Part shown: positions 1 to 6,860 of the stretch, piece by piece | Layout: every line of letters starts with the position of its first letter | Position numbering within the stretch: the stretch's first letter is position 1 | Source of the DNA: Chloroflexota bacterium | GTDB lineage: Bacteria; Chloroflexota; Dehalococcoidia; Tepidiformales; Tepidiformaceae | Reading direction: 5' to 3' | Assembly (NCBI GenBank): GCA_021823905.1 | Contig: JAKALX010000189.1 | Location: 1 to 7,006 of the forward strand | Length of the DNA: 7,006 bases | The notes under the pieces: model-generated | What the model was told of the DNA's origin: nothing | What the model saw: only the letters and a program-made list of their open reading frames with translations | Database searches by the model: none | Translations under genes and position numbers: made by a program

Positions 1-811
1 CCGCCATCTTCTTGACGATGCGCCCGCCGGCCTCGTCCTCGAACACGATGAAGTCGCGGATGAACTCCAGGAAGCGGCCGTGTTCGAAGACGCCCAGGAG
101 CAGCACCCGGAGCTGGGGGATCCCCGGGTCTTCCACCCGCAGGCCGGCGATGGTCCGCCAGGGCTTGAACCACTCGCGGCCGGCGGTGAGCGTGCCTACG
201 CGCGCCTCGGTGCCGTCGGAGATGACGAGCGCTTCGTTGTAAGCAAAGAGGGAGGGGATGTCGCGCTTCTTCGTCTGATGGTCGTTGAACGCCTGCCAGA
301 TCGTCGCCTCTTCGTCCGCCGCGTTCTTCAGCTCGATCACGGCGAGCGGCAGGCCGTTCACAAACAGCACGATGTCCGGCCGGCGCGTGTGCTTGTTCTC
401 GGCCACGGTGAACTGGTTGACGGCGAGCCAGTCGTTGTCCTCCGGATCGTCGAAGTCGAACACCCGCGCCTGCGCGCCGCGCACCGCGCCGTCAGCATCG
501 CGATACTCCACCGTCACGCCGTCCACCAGCAGGCGGTGCAAGGCGCGGTTGCGGACGACCAGCTCCGCCCCTTCGGGGCGCGTGAGCTTCCGGAACGCGT
601 CCTCCAGCGCCTCGGCGGGGAGCGCCGGATTGAGCCGCGCGAGCGCATCCCGCAGCCGCTGCGCCAGCACCACCTGCCCGTAGTCGTCGCGCTCGGCACC
701 GGGCCCGCCGGGGGCGATCTCCGCGCCGTTGCGCACCTCCCAGCCGAGGCTCTCGAGCCAGGCGAGCGCAGCCTGCTCGACGACGGACTCGGTGACGCCA
801 CGCTCGGTCAT
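1..811 (-). CDS. hsdR: Type I restriction enzyme subunit R (HsdR), N-terminal part, cut by window edge
   Basis: HsdR is the motor and nuclease subunit of the type I R-M complex; it joins HsdM and HsdS, translocates DNA by ATP hydrolysis and cleaves unmethylated DNA. The 270 visible residues open MTERGVTESVVEQAALAWLE and cover the HSDR_N nuclease domain. The catalytic pattern is clear: RRPDIVLFVNG (D146) followed by LAVIELKN (E160, K162), the PD-(D/E)xK signature. The sequence runs off the window at FEDEAGGRIVKKMA, just where the helicase domain should begin, so ATPase motifs are not visible and intactness cannot be judged. The ATG overlaps the PIN gene's TGA as ATGA, indicating translational coupling. 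Its first ~57 codons have a diverged second copy at 2531-2701. The gene is separated from hsdS by about 4.1 kb of cargo instead of following it directly. Confidence 0.95.
   Translation of the reverse strand, partial: MTERGVTESVVEQAALAWLESLGWEVRNGAEIAPGGPGAERDDYGQVVLAQRLRDALARLNPALPAEALEDAFRKLTRPEGAELVVRNRALHRLLVDGVTVEYRDADGAVRGAQARVFDFDDPEDNDWLAVNQFTVAENKHTRRPDIVLFVNGLPLAVIELKNAADEEATIWQAFNDHQTKKRDIPSLFAYNEALVISDGTEARVGTLTAGREWFKPWRTIAGLRVEDPGIPQLRVLLLGVFEHGRFLEFIRDFIVFEDEAGGRIVKKMA
641..811 (-). repeat. hsdR 5'-end repeat, copy in intact hsdR
   Basis: Aligns without gaps to 2531-2701 (offset 1890). By hand count 153 of 171 bases agree, with a fully identical 69-base core at 680-748. Differences cluster toward the start codon and are mostly synonymous, as expected of homologous hsdR genes from related operons rather than a very recent copy. 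Confidence 0.95.
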
Positions 812-1314
812 GGCACCCCTGCACTTCGGCCCAGAACGAAGCGCGCGCGCTCTCTCCGGAGCATCTCGTAGGGAGTAATGCAAGTGATGCTCAAGCCGAT
901 GCTGGCGTTGGGAATCTTGATCTTGCGGGTCGAGTCCGATGGCACCTCGTGCGTCACGATGATGCAGCCATGCGCGAGCGCATGCGCCACCAGCCAGTAG
1001 TCGGCCACCTGCAGGAAGGTGGCGATGGCCGCAGGCTCGTAGGTCTGGCCTGTCGCCCAAGCGCTGACTTGGACAAGAGCGCTCGCGACCGCATCGTCTG
1101 GTGGCAGGAAGAAATCCTTCCCGCGCGCGGAAGCCCAATCCGAAAGATCGTCTCCCCCCGCTTGCAGTTCGTCGGCTACCTTCTCGATGCTGGCGACTTC
1201 TCCGGCACCGTTCCGAGCGATCAACCAGTCCCAGAACGCCGGGCAGAAGTCGAACCCGTAGTGGAGGTTCTTGGCCTGGATGAATACATTGGTATCGAGA
1301 AGATAGCGGGTCAC
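808..1314 (-). CDS. DUF4411 PIN-like ribonuclease, probable toxin
   Basis: This is a 168-residue PIN-domain-like protein that I recognise as the DUF4411 family. PIN proteins are metal-dependent ribonucleases and often the toxin of type II toxin-antitoxin pairs. The start YLLDTNVFIQAKN carries the first acidic residue (D7); other likely metal ligands are E44 or E49, D105 in VADYWLVAHAL, and E123 in IIVTHE. The late stretch RKIKIPNASIG is also typical of the family, and length is normal, so the gene looks intact. The GTG start overlaps the stop of the upstream ImmA gene as GTGA, and its own stop overlaps the hsdR ATG. Pairing with an ImmA/Xre protein is, to my knowledge, a recurring arrangement for DUF4411; the toxin role is inferred from family and context. 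The native RNA target cannot be told from sequence. Confidence 0.85.
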   Translation of the reverse strand: MTRYLLDTNVFIQAKNLHYGFDFCPAFWDWLIARNGAGEVASIEKVADELQAGGDDLSDWASARGKDFFLPPDDAVASALVQVSAWATGQTYEPAAIATFLQVADYWLVAHALAHGCIIVTHEVPSDSTRKIKIPNASIGLSITCITPYEMLRRERARFVLGRSAGVP

Positions 1315-2465
1315 GGCATGACCCCCACTTCCCGGCCGATATGGTTGAACGTCTCAGTCTTCGCGACGCCCAGCATACGGAAGGCGTCGCGATAGAGCGT
1401 CCGGCCTTCCAGTGTGCTTTCGACGAGCGCGCGCGCAAAGCGGCGGCTCACACGGACAAGCGTAGTGCGATAGAAATCGCCGCCGCCCGCGCCGTCGCGG
1501 ACAATCTGCCGCAGGCGTTCGAGCTCGGCGATCCAGGCCGCGTCGAACGCGGGCCGGCCGATCTGGCCAGCATCGAGGAGCCGACGCAAGATGACCAGCG
1601 TGCTGACCTTGAACCTCCGCGCGAGCCGTTGCAGCGTGTCGTCGAGGCGCTCGCCGGGCATAATCTCGGTGCGAAGGGTCGTGAGCGGCACCAGCAGTTC
1701 CGCCGCGGCCCGGTTGCACCAGACTTCCTCCCGGCGGGAATCCATGAGCGGCGCGGCGCCTGCGTCGGAGAGCGCCGAGGCCCCCAGCCACAGGTGCGCA
1801 AGCTCATGGGCGAGCGTGAACATCTGCCCGGCCTTGGTGTCGGCGCCATTGATGAACACGAGAGGCGCGAGAGGGTCGGCGAGCGCGAAGCCCCGAAATT
1901 CCTCAGGGTCGAGCGGGCGCTTGTTGTTGCTCAGGACAACGCCGCTCACCATGACCAGCACACCCGCCTGGTCGGCCTGCTGGATGAACAGCCGCAGCGC
2001 CTCAGTCCATGTCGGGCAGTCGCGCCGGGCGTCGAGATCGAACCCAAGCACCTCGGCCATCTCCCCGGCGACCGCTTCGACCGGCGTTTCGAGCGTGGTA
2101 CTGCCGACGAAGCCCACCTCCGGTTGGCGCGTCACCTGCGCGAATTCCCTATACCAGGTCTGCCGCTCCTGACAGGCGTAAACCGCGTCGAGCAGGTTTG
2201 GGCTCGGCCGGCGCGCGGCGCGCCCCGCCATGGTCCGGAAATCGGGGATAGGCAGCGTCTCTTCGGGCGGTGCCGGCAGGAACAGATAGCCGACGGGCAC
2301 GTGCACCGCGCGGGCGAAATCCTCCACCTGCTTCAGCGTCGGTCGCAGCCTGCCCGCTTCCCACTCCGCGAGCTTGGGGAACCGGCGGGCAAGGACGAGC
2401 GAGTCCAGCCCGGCGCGCTCGCGCGCCCAGCGCAGAAGGACTGGATCGACCGGAGCGCGGGTCAC
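1311..2465 (-). CDS. Xre-like/ImmA-IrrE family Zn metallopeptidase (COG2856), probable antitoxin-regulator
   Basis: A 384-residue protein with an Xre-like helix-turn-helix region at about residues 8-62 (ending HVPVGYLFL) followed by a long ImmA/IrrE domain. The zinc-peptidase motif is complete: FTLAHELAHLWLG with HExxH at 220-224, and a third likely ligand in EEVWCNRAAAELLVP near residue 251. Family members cleave repressors, or act as the antitoxin/regulator half of Xre-ImmA pairs. Here the following gene is a DUF4411 PIN-like protein, overlapping by GTGA, which supports a two-gene unit. I chose the GTG at 2465 over an in-frame ATG at 2543 because GTG gives a GTGA overlap with the upstream stop, has GGAGG 7 bases ahead, and begins directly with the HTH-type sequence; the 26 extra residues are the shadow of the preceding ORF. 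Which protein it cleaves, if any, is unknown. Confidence 0.88.
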   Translation of the reverse strand: MTRAPVDPVLLRWARERAGLDSLVLARRFPKLAEWEAGRLRPTLKQVEDFARAVHVPVGYLFLPAPPEETLPIPDFRTMAGRAARRPSPNLLDAVYACQERQTWYREFAQVTRQPEVGFVGSTTLETPVEAVAGEMAEVLGFDLDARRDCPTWTEALRLFIQQADQAGVLVMVSGVVLSNNKRPLDPEEFRGFALADPLAPLVFINGADTKAGQMFTLAHELAHLWLGASALSDAGAAPLMDSRREEVWCNRAAAELLVPLTTLRTEIMPGERLDDTLQRLARRFKVSTLVILRRLLDAGQIGRPAFDAAWIAELERLRQIVRDGAGGGDFYRTTLVRVSRRFARALVESTLEGRTLYRDAFRMLGVAKTETFNHIGREVGVMP

Positions 2466-2701
2466 AGGACGGCCTCCATGAACTTCTCCGCATCCTTCAC
2501 CCGCAGCTCGCCGGAGATGAGTTTCGGCAGCAGCGCGTCGCACAGCCGCTGCGCCAGAGCCACCTGCGGGTAGTCGTCGCGCTCGGCACCGGGCCCGCCG
2601 GGGGCGATCTCCGCGCCGTTGCGCACCTCCCAGCCGAGACTCTCAAGCCACGCGAGCGCGGCCTGTTCGACGACGGATTCGGTGACTCCGCGGTCTGTCA
2701 T
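2462..2701 (-). CDS. Chimeric remnant: HsdR N-terminus fused in frame to HsdS C-terminus
   Basis: A 79-residue ORF made of two R-M gene ends. Residues 1-57 match the N-terminus of the intact HsdR encoded at 811-1 with four differences (E3D, G45P, V48A, R54C). From residue 55 on it follows the HsdS C-terminus: DALLPKLISGELRVKDAEK compared with DTLLPKLISGELRVKDAEK in the HsdS at 6252-4933, then a different end (FMEAVL instead of IFGGTA). The two halves join at a shared L-x-D-x-L stretch. It lacks the HsdR nuclease residues and both HsdS target-recognition domains, so restriction or specificity function is very unlikely. It is open, coupled by ATGA to the gene before and GTGA to the gene after, and its last codons include GGAGG 7 bases before the next start. 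It may survive as a translational bridge. An automatic annotation could wrongly call it HsdS or HsdR. Confidence 0.9.
   Translation of the reverse strand: MTDRGVTESVVEQAALAWLESLGWEVRNGAEIAPGGPGAERDDYPQVALAQRLCDALLPKLISGELRVKDAEKFMEAVL
2466..2477 (-). promoter_or_regulatory. Ribosome-binding site deciding the ImmA-protein start
   Basis: GGAGG (2477-2473), encoded by the last codons of the chimera, lies 7 bases before GTG 2465. With the GTGA overlap it supports this start over the upstream in-frame ATG at 2543. Confidence 0.7.
2483..2541 (-). repeat. hsdS 3'-end repeat, copy in the chimera
   Basis: Aligns without gaps to 4954-5012 (offset 2471) with 55 of 59 bases identical by hand count. It encodes the distal conserved HsdS helix (LLPKLISGELRVKDAEK). 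The fusion point with the hsdR-derived part lies within about 2531-2545. Confidence 0.93.
2531..2701 (-). repeat. hsdR 5'-end repeat, copy in the chimera
   Basis: Partner of 641-811; the identical core is at 2570-2638. The two copies flank the ImmA and PIN-like genes as direct repeats, so homologous recombination between them could delete that pair together with the HsdS-like half of the chimera. Confidence 0.95.
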
Positions 2702-3450
2702 GTCGCCGCCTGCGCGCGGTCTTCTGCAGTCGCGGCCTCCGTCTCGTCGGCCTCGGCGTCGAACTCGGCGAGATACACGCGGTAGCTCTCCGGCTCCATT
2801 TGGAACAGCACCTCGCTTGGCCGGAACTCGACCTCGTAGATCCGAATCATCCCGTAGGCCTCATCCACCGCATCGTTGAAAGCGCTGTTGTCGTTGTACG
2901 GCGCGCGTGGCGAAGGCGGCGGCATTCGATCCTGCCGGTGCACGCGGTGGAGAAAGCCGACGATCGCATCGGCAGCCTCGGCCGCTAACAACGCCTGCAC
3001 CGACTCCATCGCCGGGCGTGACGTGCCTGCTCCGTGCGAGGCGAACCCGCACTGGTTGCGTAGTTCGCAGATGCCTTGGATGGCCGTATGCAAGCCATTG
3101 AGCGTCTGCGCGACGCTCTTGCGGATCTCGGCTTCGCCGCTCGCCTCAGGAGGCAAAAACGGAAGCGAATGGCTCGCCGTCTTGAACAACGTCGGCAAGT
3201 CGTCGTCCTCGCTGAAGGCGATCGAGCGCTCGTCGAGCACAGTACGGCACACGCTCTCGATGAGCGTCTTCGCCAGGTCGAACGCGAGGCCGGGGTTCTC
3301 GACCACCGACTGCTCTATGCTCGTCACTTGCTGCTCGATATGCAGGAGACCGCCCGCCATCGCATCGCGAGCGCCCTGCATGATGAAGGGTGAGCCGACG
3401 ACGTCAGTGTCAGCGAGACGACCGGTCTCAATGCGTGCGCCGCTACTCAT
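2698..3450 (-). CDS. Abi_C-type abortive infection family protein
   Basis: A 250-residue, probably cytosolic protein. Residues 54-172 resemble the abortive-infection C-terminal domain (Abi_C, PF14355): LAFDLAKTLIESVCRTVLDE, then DLPTLFKTA, a helix ending GICELRNQCGFASHG (R131 to H139) and AAEAADAIVGFLHRVHR. The R-N...H element recalls the HEPN ribonuclease motif, though the R-to-H spacing here is seven residues, slightly longer than the usual four to six, so RNase activity is only a possibility. The C-terminal ~70 residues (RIYEVEFRPSEVLFQMEPES, then an acidic, Ala/Glu-rich tail) match nothing I know. It overlaps kwaB by ATGA and the chimera by ATGA. Position directly after kwaAB suggests either a third component of this Kiwa locus or an independent abortive-infection gene carried in the same block. 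Family assignment is from recalled pattern only. Confidence 0.75.
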   Translation of the reverse strand: MSSGARIETGRLADTDVVGSPFIMQGARDAMAGGLLHIEQQVTSIEQSVVENPGLAFDLAKTLIESVCRTVLDERSIAFSEDDDLPTLFKTASHSLPFLPPEASGEAEIRKSVAQTLNGLHTAIQGICELRNQCGFASHGAGTSRPAMESVQALLAAEAADAIVGFLHRVHRQDRMPPPSPRAPYNDNSAFNDAVDEAYGMIRIYEVEFRPSEVLFQMEPESYRVYLAEFDAEADETEAATAEDRAQAAT

Positions 3451-4361
3451 TGATCTTCGATCTTCCTTCGGCTTGCCGCCTTGAAGCGCTCCGGCTGCCC
3501 CTTCACAAGCTCCAGTTCGTATCGACGGCGGTCCAGAACTTCCAGAAAGCCCATCTCATGGCCAGTGTCGACGGCGAGCTTGCCGTTCGACTCCGTGACT
3601 TCGACACCGGTCTGCTTGCAGAGCCTCATTAGAGCCGTCCTGTCGATATTGCTCATCTCGCCTTGTCCTCGGATCGAGGCCAGGTAGCGGGCGGCGCGCG
3701 GATGCTTAATGGCGTACTGTTCGAGGCTGGCGAACTCCACAAAGGAGAGATCCGTCCCGATCGCCTGGATGTTCTCGGGAACAGCGTCCAAGATCGCCTG
3801 CTGGAGCTTCCCCGCGAATTCGAAACCGCTGGGCCGCAGGATGTGCACGTTGGCCGAGTCGATGAGCAGATCGAAGTCACGGTCCAACTTGAAGACTGTG
3901 TCCTCAATCATTTGCAAGGAGTCGTCGAGTATTCGAACCAGACGCCCTTTGCTCTTCAGGATGCCCTTGAACTGCGTCGCCCTTCGCAAGGCGGTGAGGT
4001 GCTGTTGCTGGCCGTCGCGAAGCCGCGCGAAGTAGCAGAACACTTCGGACGGTTCGGCCAGAGCATGCGCATTGACATCCAGATTCGCCGCCTGGTGCAG
4101 CTCCCGAACGGACACGGCCAGATCGTCGTTCAGCGGTAGATAGAGGTACTCGATGCCCCCGTGCTTCTCCGAAGGCTCGTATTTCGCCGGCTCATCGTCG
4201 TCCCTCTGCATTGCCTCCCAGGTCGCCTGAACCATCTCGCGGATCGCGGCTTGGACACTCGCATCAACCGGCACCGCGACGAAGCTCTGACCGTTGCCGT
4301 CGTCCCGGCCCACCCCGAACTCGGTAACCGTCACATTCCCGATATCAAAGTTCAGGTTCAC
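3447..4361 (-). CDS. kwaB: Kiwa defence protein KwaB (DUF4868)
   Basis: A 304-residue soluble protein that I recognise as DUF4868, the KwaB subunit of the two-gene Kiwa antiphage system. KwaB is reported to bind DNA and to work with membrane-bound KwaA after phage attachment, limiting phage replication and late transcription. Supporting segments are VFCYFARLRDG (107-117), LTALRRATQFKGILKS (122-137), EDTVFKLDRDFDLLID (153-168), VHILRPSGFEF (172-182), KHPRAARYLASI (219-230) and GHEMGFLEVLDRRRYELEL (267-285), which make up the conserved DUF4868 core and C-terminus. Length is near the usual ~310 residues, so it looks complete. The GTG start overlaps the kwaA stop as GTGA, with GGAGG 7 bases upstream. 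The direct downstream neighbour is an Abi_C gene. Identification rests on the conserved blocks plus the membrane-protein partner directly upstream. Confidence 0.88.
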   Translation of the reverse strand: MNLNFDIGNVTVTEFGVGRDDGNGQSFVAVPVDASVQAAIREMVQATWEAMQRDDDEPAKYEPSEKHGGIEYLYLPLNDDLAVSVRELHQAANLDVNAHALAEPSEVFCYFARLRDGQQQHLTALRRATQFKGILKSKGRLVRILDDSLQMIEDTVFKLDRDFDLLIDSANVHILRPSGFEFAGKLQQAILDAVPENIQAIGTDLSFVEFASLEQYAIKHPRAARYLASIRGQGEMSNIDRTALMRLCKQTGVEVTESNGKLAVDTGHEMGFLEVLDRRRYELELVKGQPERFKAASRRKIEDQ

Positions 4362-4932
4362 GCGTCGGCCTCCAAGTAGACTGTGTCGCTGAGTCGGTAG
4401 GCGACCAGTCGCTCACCTGCGGACAGGCTTACCCGTCGAGTGATGAGCGCGAGACCCATCTTGCCTGTGAGTGGGTTGCCGTCGTCAGGCGGATACAGCG
4501 TGAAGATGCGGTAGCCGAGAACCGCGAACACAAGGTTCATGTAGTGCAGGTTGAGGTGCCAGAAGAGAAAAGCAATGAAGCCCAGAGCAGCGAGCGAGGC
4601 GCCGAGGTTGCGCCAGGTCCCAAGGTCTGCCGAGTAAAGGGGCAGGAGCATCGCGAAGAGGTAGACGAGGATATGGTCGCGGTGGTCGTCGGCGCTGCCG
4701 ACGGTGAGTTCGCGCCTGTCCGCCTGCTTCTTCGCCGTTCTGACTCGTAACCACAGGAAGGCGTTAGGAACGACGGCCATCAGCCCACAGAAGGCGATGA
4801 AATATGGGTCGGAGATGAGGCTGTTTCCCCGGATCGCCCACAAGATGAACAGCGGCGCCATGCTACTGAGCACCATCAAGAGCCGAGCCGCCTGGAGCCC
4901 TTCGCGACGATTCCTCGCCTTCGGCCCCGCCA

Positions 4933-4936
<4 letters not shown>
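4358..4936 (-). CDS. kwaA: Kiwa defence membrane protein KwaA
   Basis: A 192-residue integral membrane protein and the expected KwaA partner of the downstream KwaB. Hydrophobic segments fall at roughly 17-35, 44-63, 88-105, 109-127 and 131-148; the last two may form one hairpin, which would fit the four-helix topology described for KwaA. A short cytosolic-type C-terminal domain follows, with LALITRRVSLSAGERLVAYR and ending DTVYLEADA. KwaA forms an assembly in the inner membrane that senses phage attachment and recruits KwaB. The GTG at 4936 is taken as start because it gives a GTGA overlap with hsdS; an ATG one codon later is equally possible. There is no clear signal peptide. KwaA is poorly conserved, so the call leans on topology, length and the adjacent KwaB. 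Sampled G+C in this gene is about 58-62%, lower than in hsdR. Confidence 0.82.
4362..4373 (-). promoter_or_regulatory. Ribosome-binding site of kwaB
   Basis: GGAGG (4373-4369), inside the last kwaA codons, is 7 bases before the kwaB GTG and supports that non-ATG start. Confidence 0.7.
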
Positions 4937-6241
<1,305 letters not shown>

Positions 6242-6252
<11 letters not shown>

Positions 6253-6346
6253 ACCCGAGCTCCTTCAGGTTGGCGGCGATGGCGCCGTCGATCCTCGCGG
6301 CCTCGGCCTGCTGTTCGCGCAGCGGCTCGGCATGGCGCATGTTCAC
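6242..6346 (-). CDS. Mini-ORF resembling the C-terminal tail of HsdM (copy next to hsdS)
   Basis: A 34-codon ORF starting at a GTG that overlaps the stop of the HepT fragment as GTGA. Its peptide, MNMRHAEPLREQQAEAARID then GAIAANLKELGYGG, is a single charged helix. I recall similar EQQAEA...LDAAIA...LxELGYG endings at the C-terminus of type I methylase HsdM, directly before hsdS, so I read it as the severed 3' end of hsdM; this is recollection, not a search. The stop TAG lies 11 bases inside hsdS. A longer in-frame ORF reaching 6448 exists, but its upstream part is an arginine-rich shadow of the HepT fragment. A diverged copy occurs at 6766-6846. Whether the peptide itself does anything is unknown; its LKEL codons supply the hsdS ribosome-binding site. 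Confidence 0.5.
6252..6318 (-). repeat. hsdM-like tail repeat, copy before hsdS
   Basis: Aligns gap-free to 6776-6842 (offset 524), 52 of 67 bases identical; a perfect 21-base block is at 6298-6318. It ends with the A of the hsdS start codon. Confidence 0.85.
6253..6265 (-). promoter_or_regulatory. Ribosome-binding site of hsdS, encoded in the hsdM-like tail
   Basis: On the minus strand AAGGAG (6265-6260) stands 7 bases before the hsdS ATG. The same bases encode Lys-Glu of the mini-ORF's LKELGY end. Confidence 0.75.
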
Positions 6347-6489
6347 AGGCCCTCCGGTGTGCCGTCTTCGCCGGCGAGTTCGCGCTCGAGCTGGTCCAGC
6401 GGCGGGACGAGCGCGGCGTCGGTGAACCGCTCGATCCGCTCGATGCACTTGAGGATGTGCGCCAGGTAGACGCGAGGGTCTTTGCTCAC
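6343..6489 (-). pseudogene. Truncated HepT/DUF86 (HEPN) toxin gene, N-terminal fragment
   Basis: A 48-codon ORF from a GTG that overlaps the MNT stop as GTGA, the usual spacing of MNT-HepT pairs. The first ~23 residues (SKDPRVYLAHILKCIERIER) are typical of the N-terminal helix of DUF86/HepT toxins. After FTDAALVPP the HepT sequence is lost: the rest of the helical bundle and the catalytic R-x4-H-x-Y motif are absent, against a normal length of about 110-120 residues. The remaining LDQLERELAGEDGTPEGL is of unknown origin. The toxin half of this pair should therefore be dead. The break lies next to the hsdM-like tail at 6346, suggesting that a recombination joined the cassette to the R-M operon and removed the rest of hepT. 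Confidence 0.75.
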
Positions 6490-6776
6490 AGCGCGCGCGC
6501 CTCCTTCAGGATCCGCCGGCGAAGGAGCCAGTACAGCCCGTGCTCGCTCACCACATCCACCTTGCGGCCCAGGAGCGCTTCGAGCGCGAGGACGAGGCCC
6601 GCCTGGTCCAGGAGGCTGCGGCCCGGCTCGAACTCGACCAGGAAGTCGACGTCGCTGTCCTCGCCGGCCTCGCCGCGGGCGACGGACCCGAAGACCCGCA
6701 CGTTGCGCGCTCCGTGCGCGGCGGCGATGCGCAGGATCTCGTCCCGCCTCGCCTTCAGGAGATCCTCAGGCTTCAT
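6486..6776 (-). CDS. mntA: MntA-type minimal nucleotidyltransferase antitoxin
   Basis: A 96-residue MNT-domain protein. The nucleotidyltransferase signature is complete: VRVFGSVARGEAG with GS at 30-31 and RG at 34-35, SDVDFLVEF with metal-binding D42 and D44, and a third Asp in KVDVV (D74). In MntA-HepT modules this enzyme adds AMP to the tyrosine of the HepT R-x4-H-x-Y motif and silences the toxin. Length is normal and the gene looks intact. The ATG overlaps the preceding mini-ORF by 11 bases, has AAGGAG 7 bases upstream, and its stop overlaps the next ORF as GTGA. Its natural partner should be that next ORF, which is truncated, so this appears to be an antitoxin without its own toxin. It could instead act on the HepT encoded upstream (7006-6847), but that one is of a different subtype and probably has its own MNT beyond the window. 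Confidence 0.9.
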   Translation of the reverse strand: MKPEDLLKARRDEILRIAAAHGARNVRVFGSVARGEAGEDSDVDFLVEFEPGRSLLDQAGLVLALEALLGRKVDVVSEHGLYWLLRRRILKEARAL

Positions 6777-6846
6777 ATCCCAGCTCCTTCAGGCGACGAG
6801 CGACCGCGGCATCGAGCTTCTCGGCCTCGGCCTGCTGTTCGCACAT
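6766..6846 (-). CDS. Mini-ORF resembling the C-terminal tail of HsdM (copy next to mntA)
   Basis: A 26-codon ORF whose ATG directly follows the HepT stop (TGA-ATG) behind a strong Shine-Dalgarno, AGGAGGAA, 6 bases away. The peptide MCEQQAEAEKLDAAVARRLK followed by ELGYEA closely matches the tail ORF in front of hsdS (EQQAEA, LKELGY). No known domain; one charged helix. As with its relative, I infer that it derives from the 3' end of an hsdM. The DNA aligns over 67 bases without gaps with 6252-6318, 52 bases identical by hand count. It overlaps the next gene by 11 bases, exactly as the other copy does. The strong ribosome-binding site makes translation likely, but a peptide function is not shown. 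Confidence 0.5.
   Translation of the reverse strand: MCEQQAEAEKLDAAVARRLKELGYEA
6776..6842 (-). repeat. hsdM-like tail repeat, copy before mntA
   Basis: Partner of 6252-6318; the perfect block is at 6822-6842. The pair is directly repeated and flanks mntA and the broken hepT, marking that pair as an inserted cassette. Confidence 0.85.
6777..6789 (-). promoter_or_regulatory. Ribosome-binding site of mntA, encoded in the hsdM-like tail
   Basis: AAGGAG (6789-6784) with the identical 7-base spacing to the mntA ATG, again inside LKELGY codons. Confidence 0.75.
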
Positions 6847-6860
6847 TCAGCCTTCCTCCT
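6847..6860 (-). promoter_or_regulatory. Strong Shine-Dalgarno before the 26-codon mini-ORF
   Basis: AGGAGGAA (6860-6853) sits 6 bases before the ATG at 6846, within the end of hepT. It is the strongest ribosome-binding site I saw in the window, notable because it serves a tiny ORF. Confidence 0.65.

Noticed and set aside
1311..2543. Longer start for the ImmA protein at ATG 2543
   Set aside because: The extra 26 residues are out-of-frame translation of the chimera's HsdS-like end; GTG 2465 has a proper ribosome-binding site and the GTGA overlap seen elsewhere in the operon.
2462..2701. Reading the chimera as a genuine small HsdS or HsdR subunit
   Set aside because: It has no target-recognition domain and no PD-(D/E)xK residues; both halves match only the ends of larger genes.
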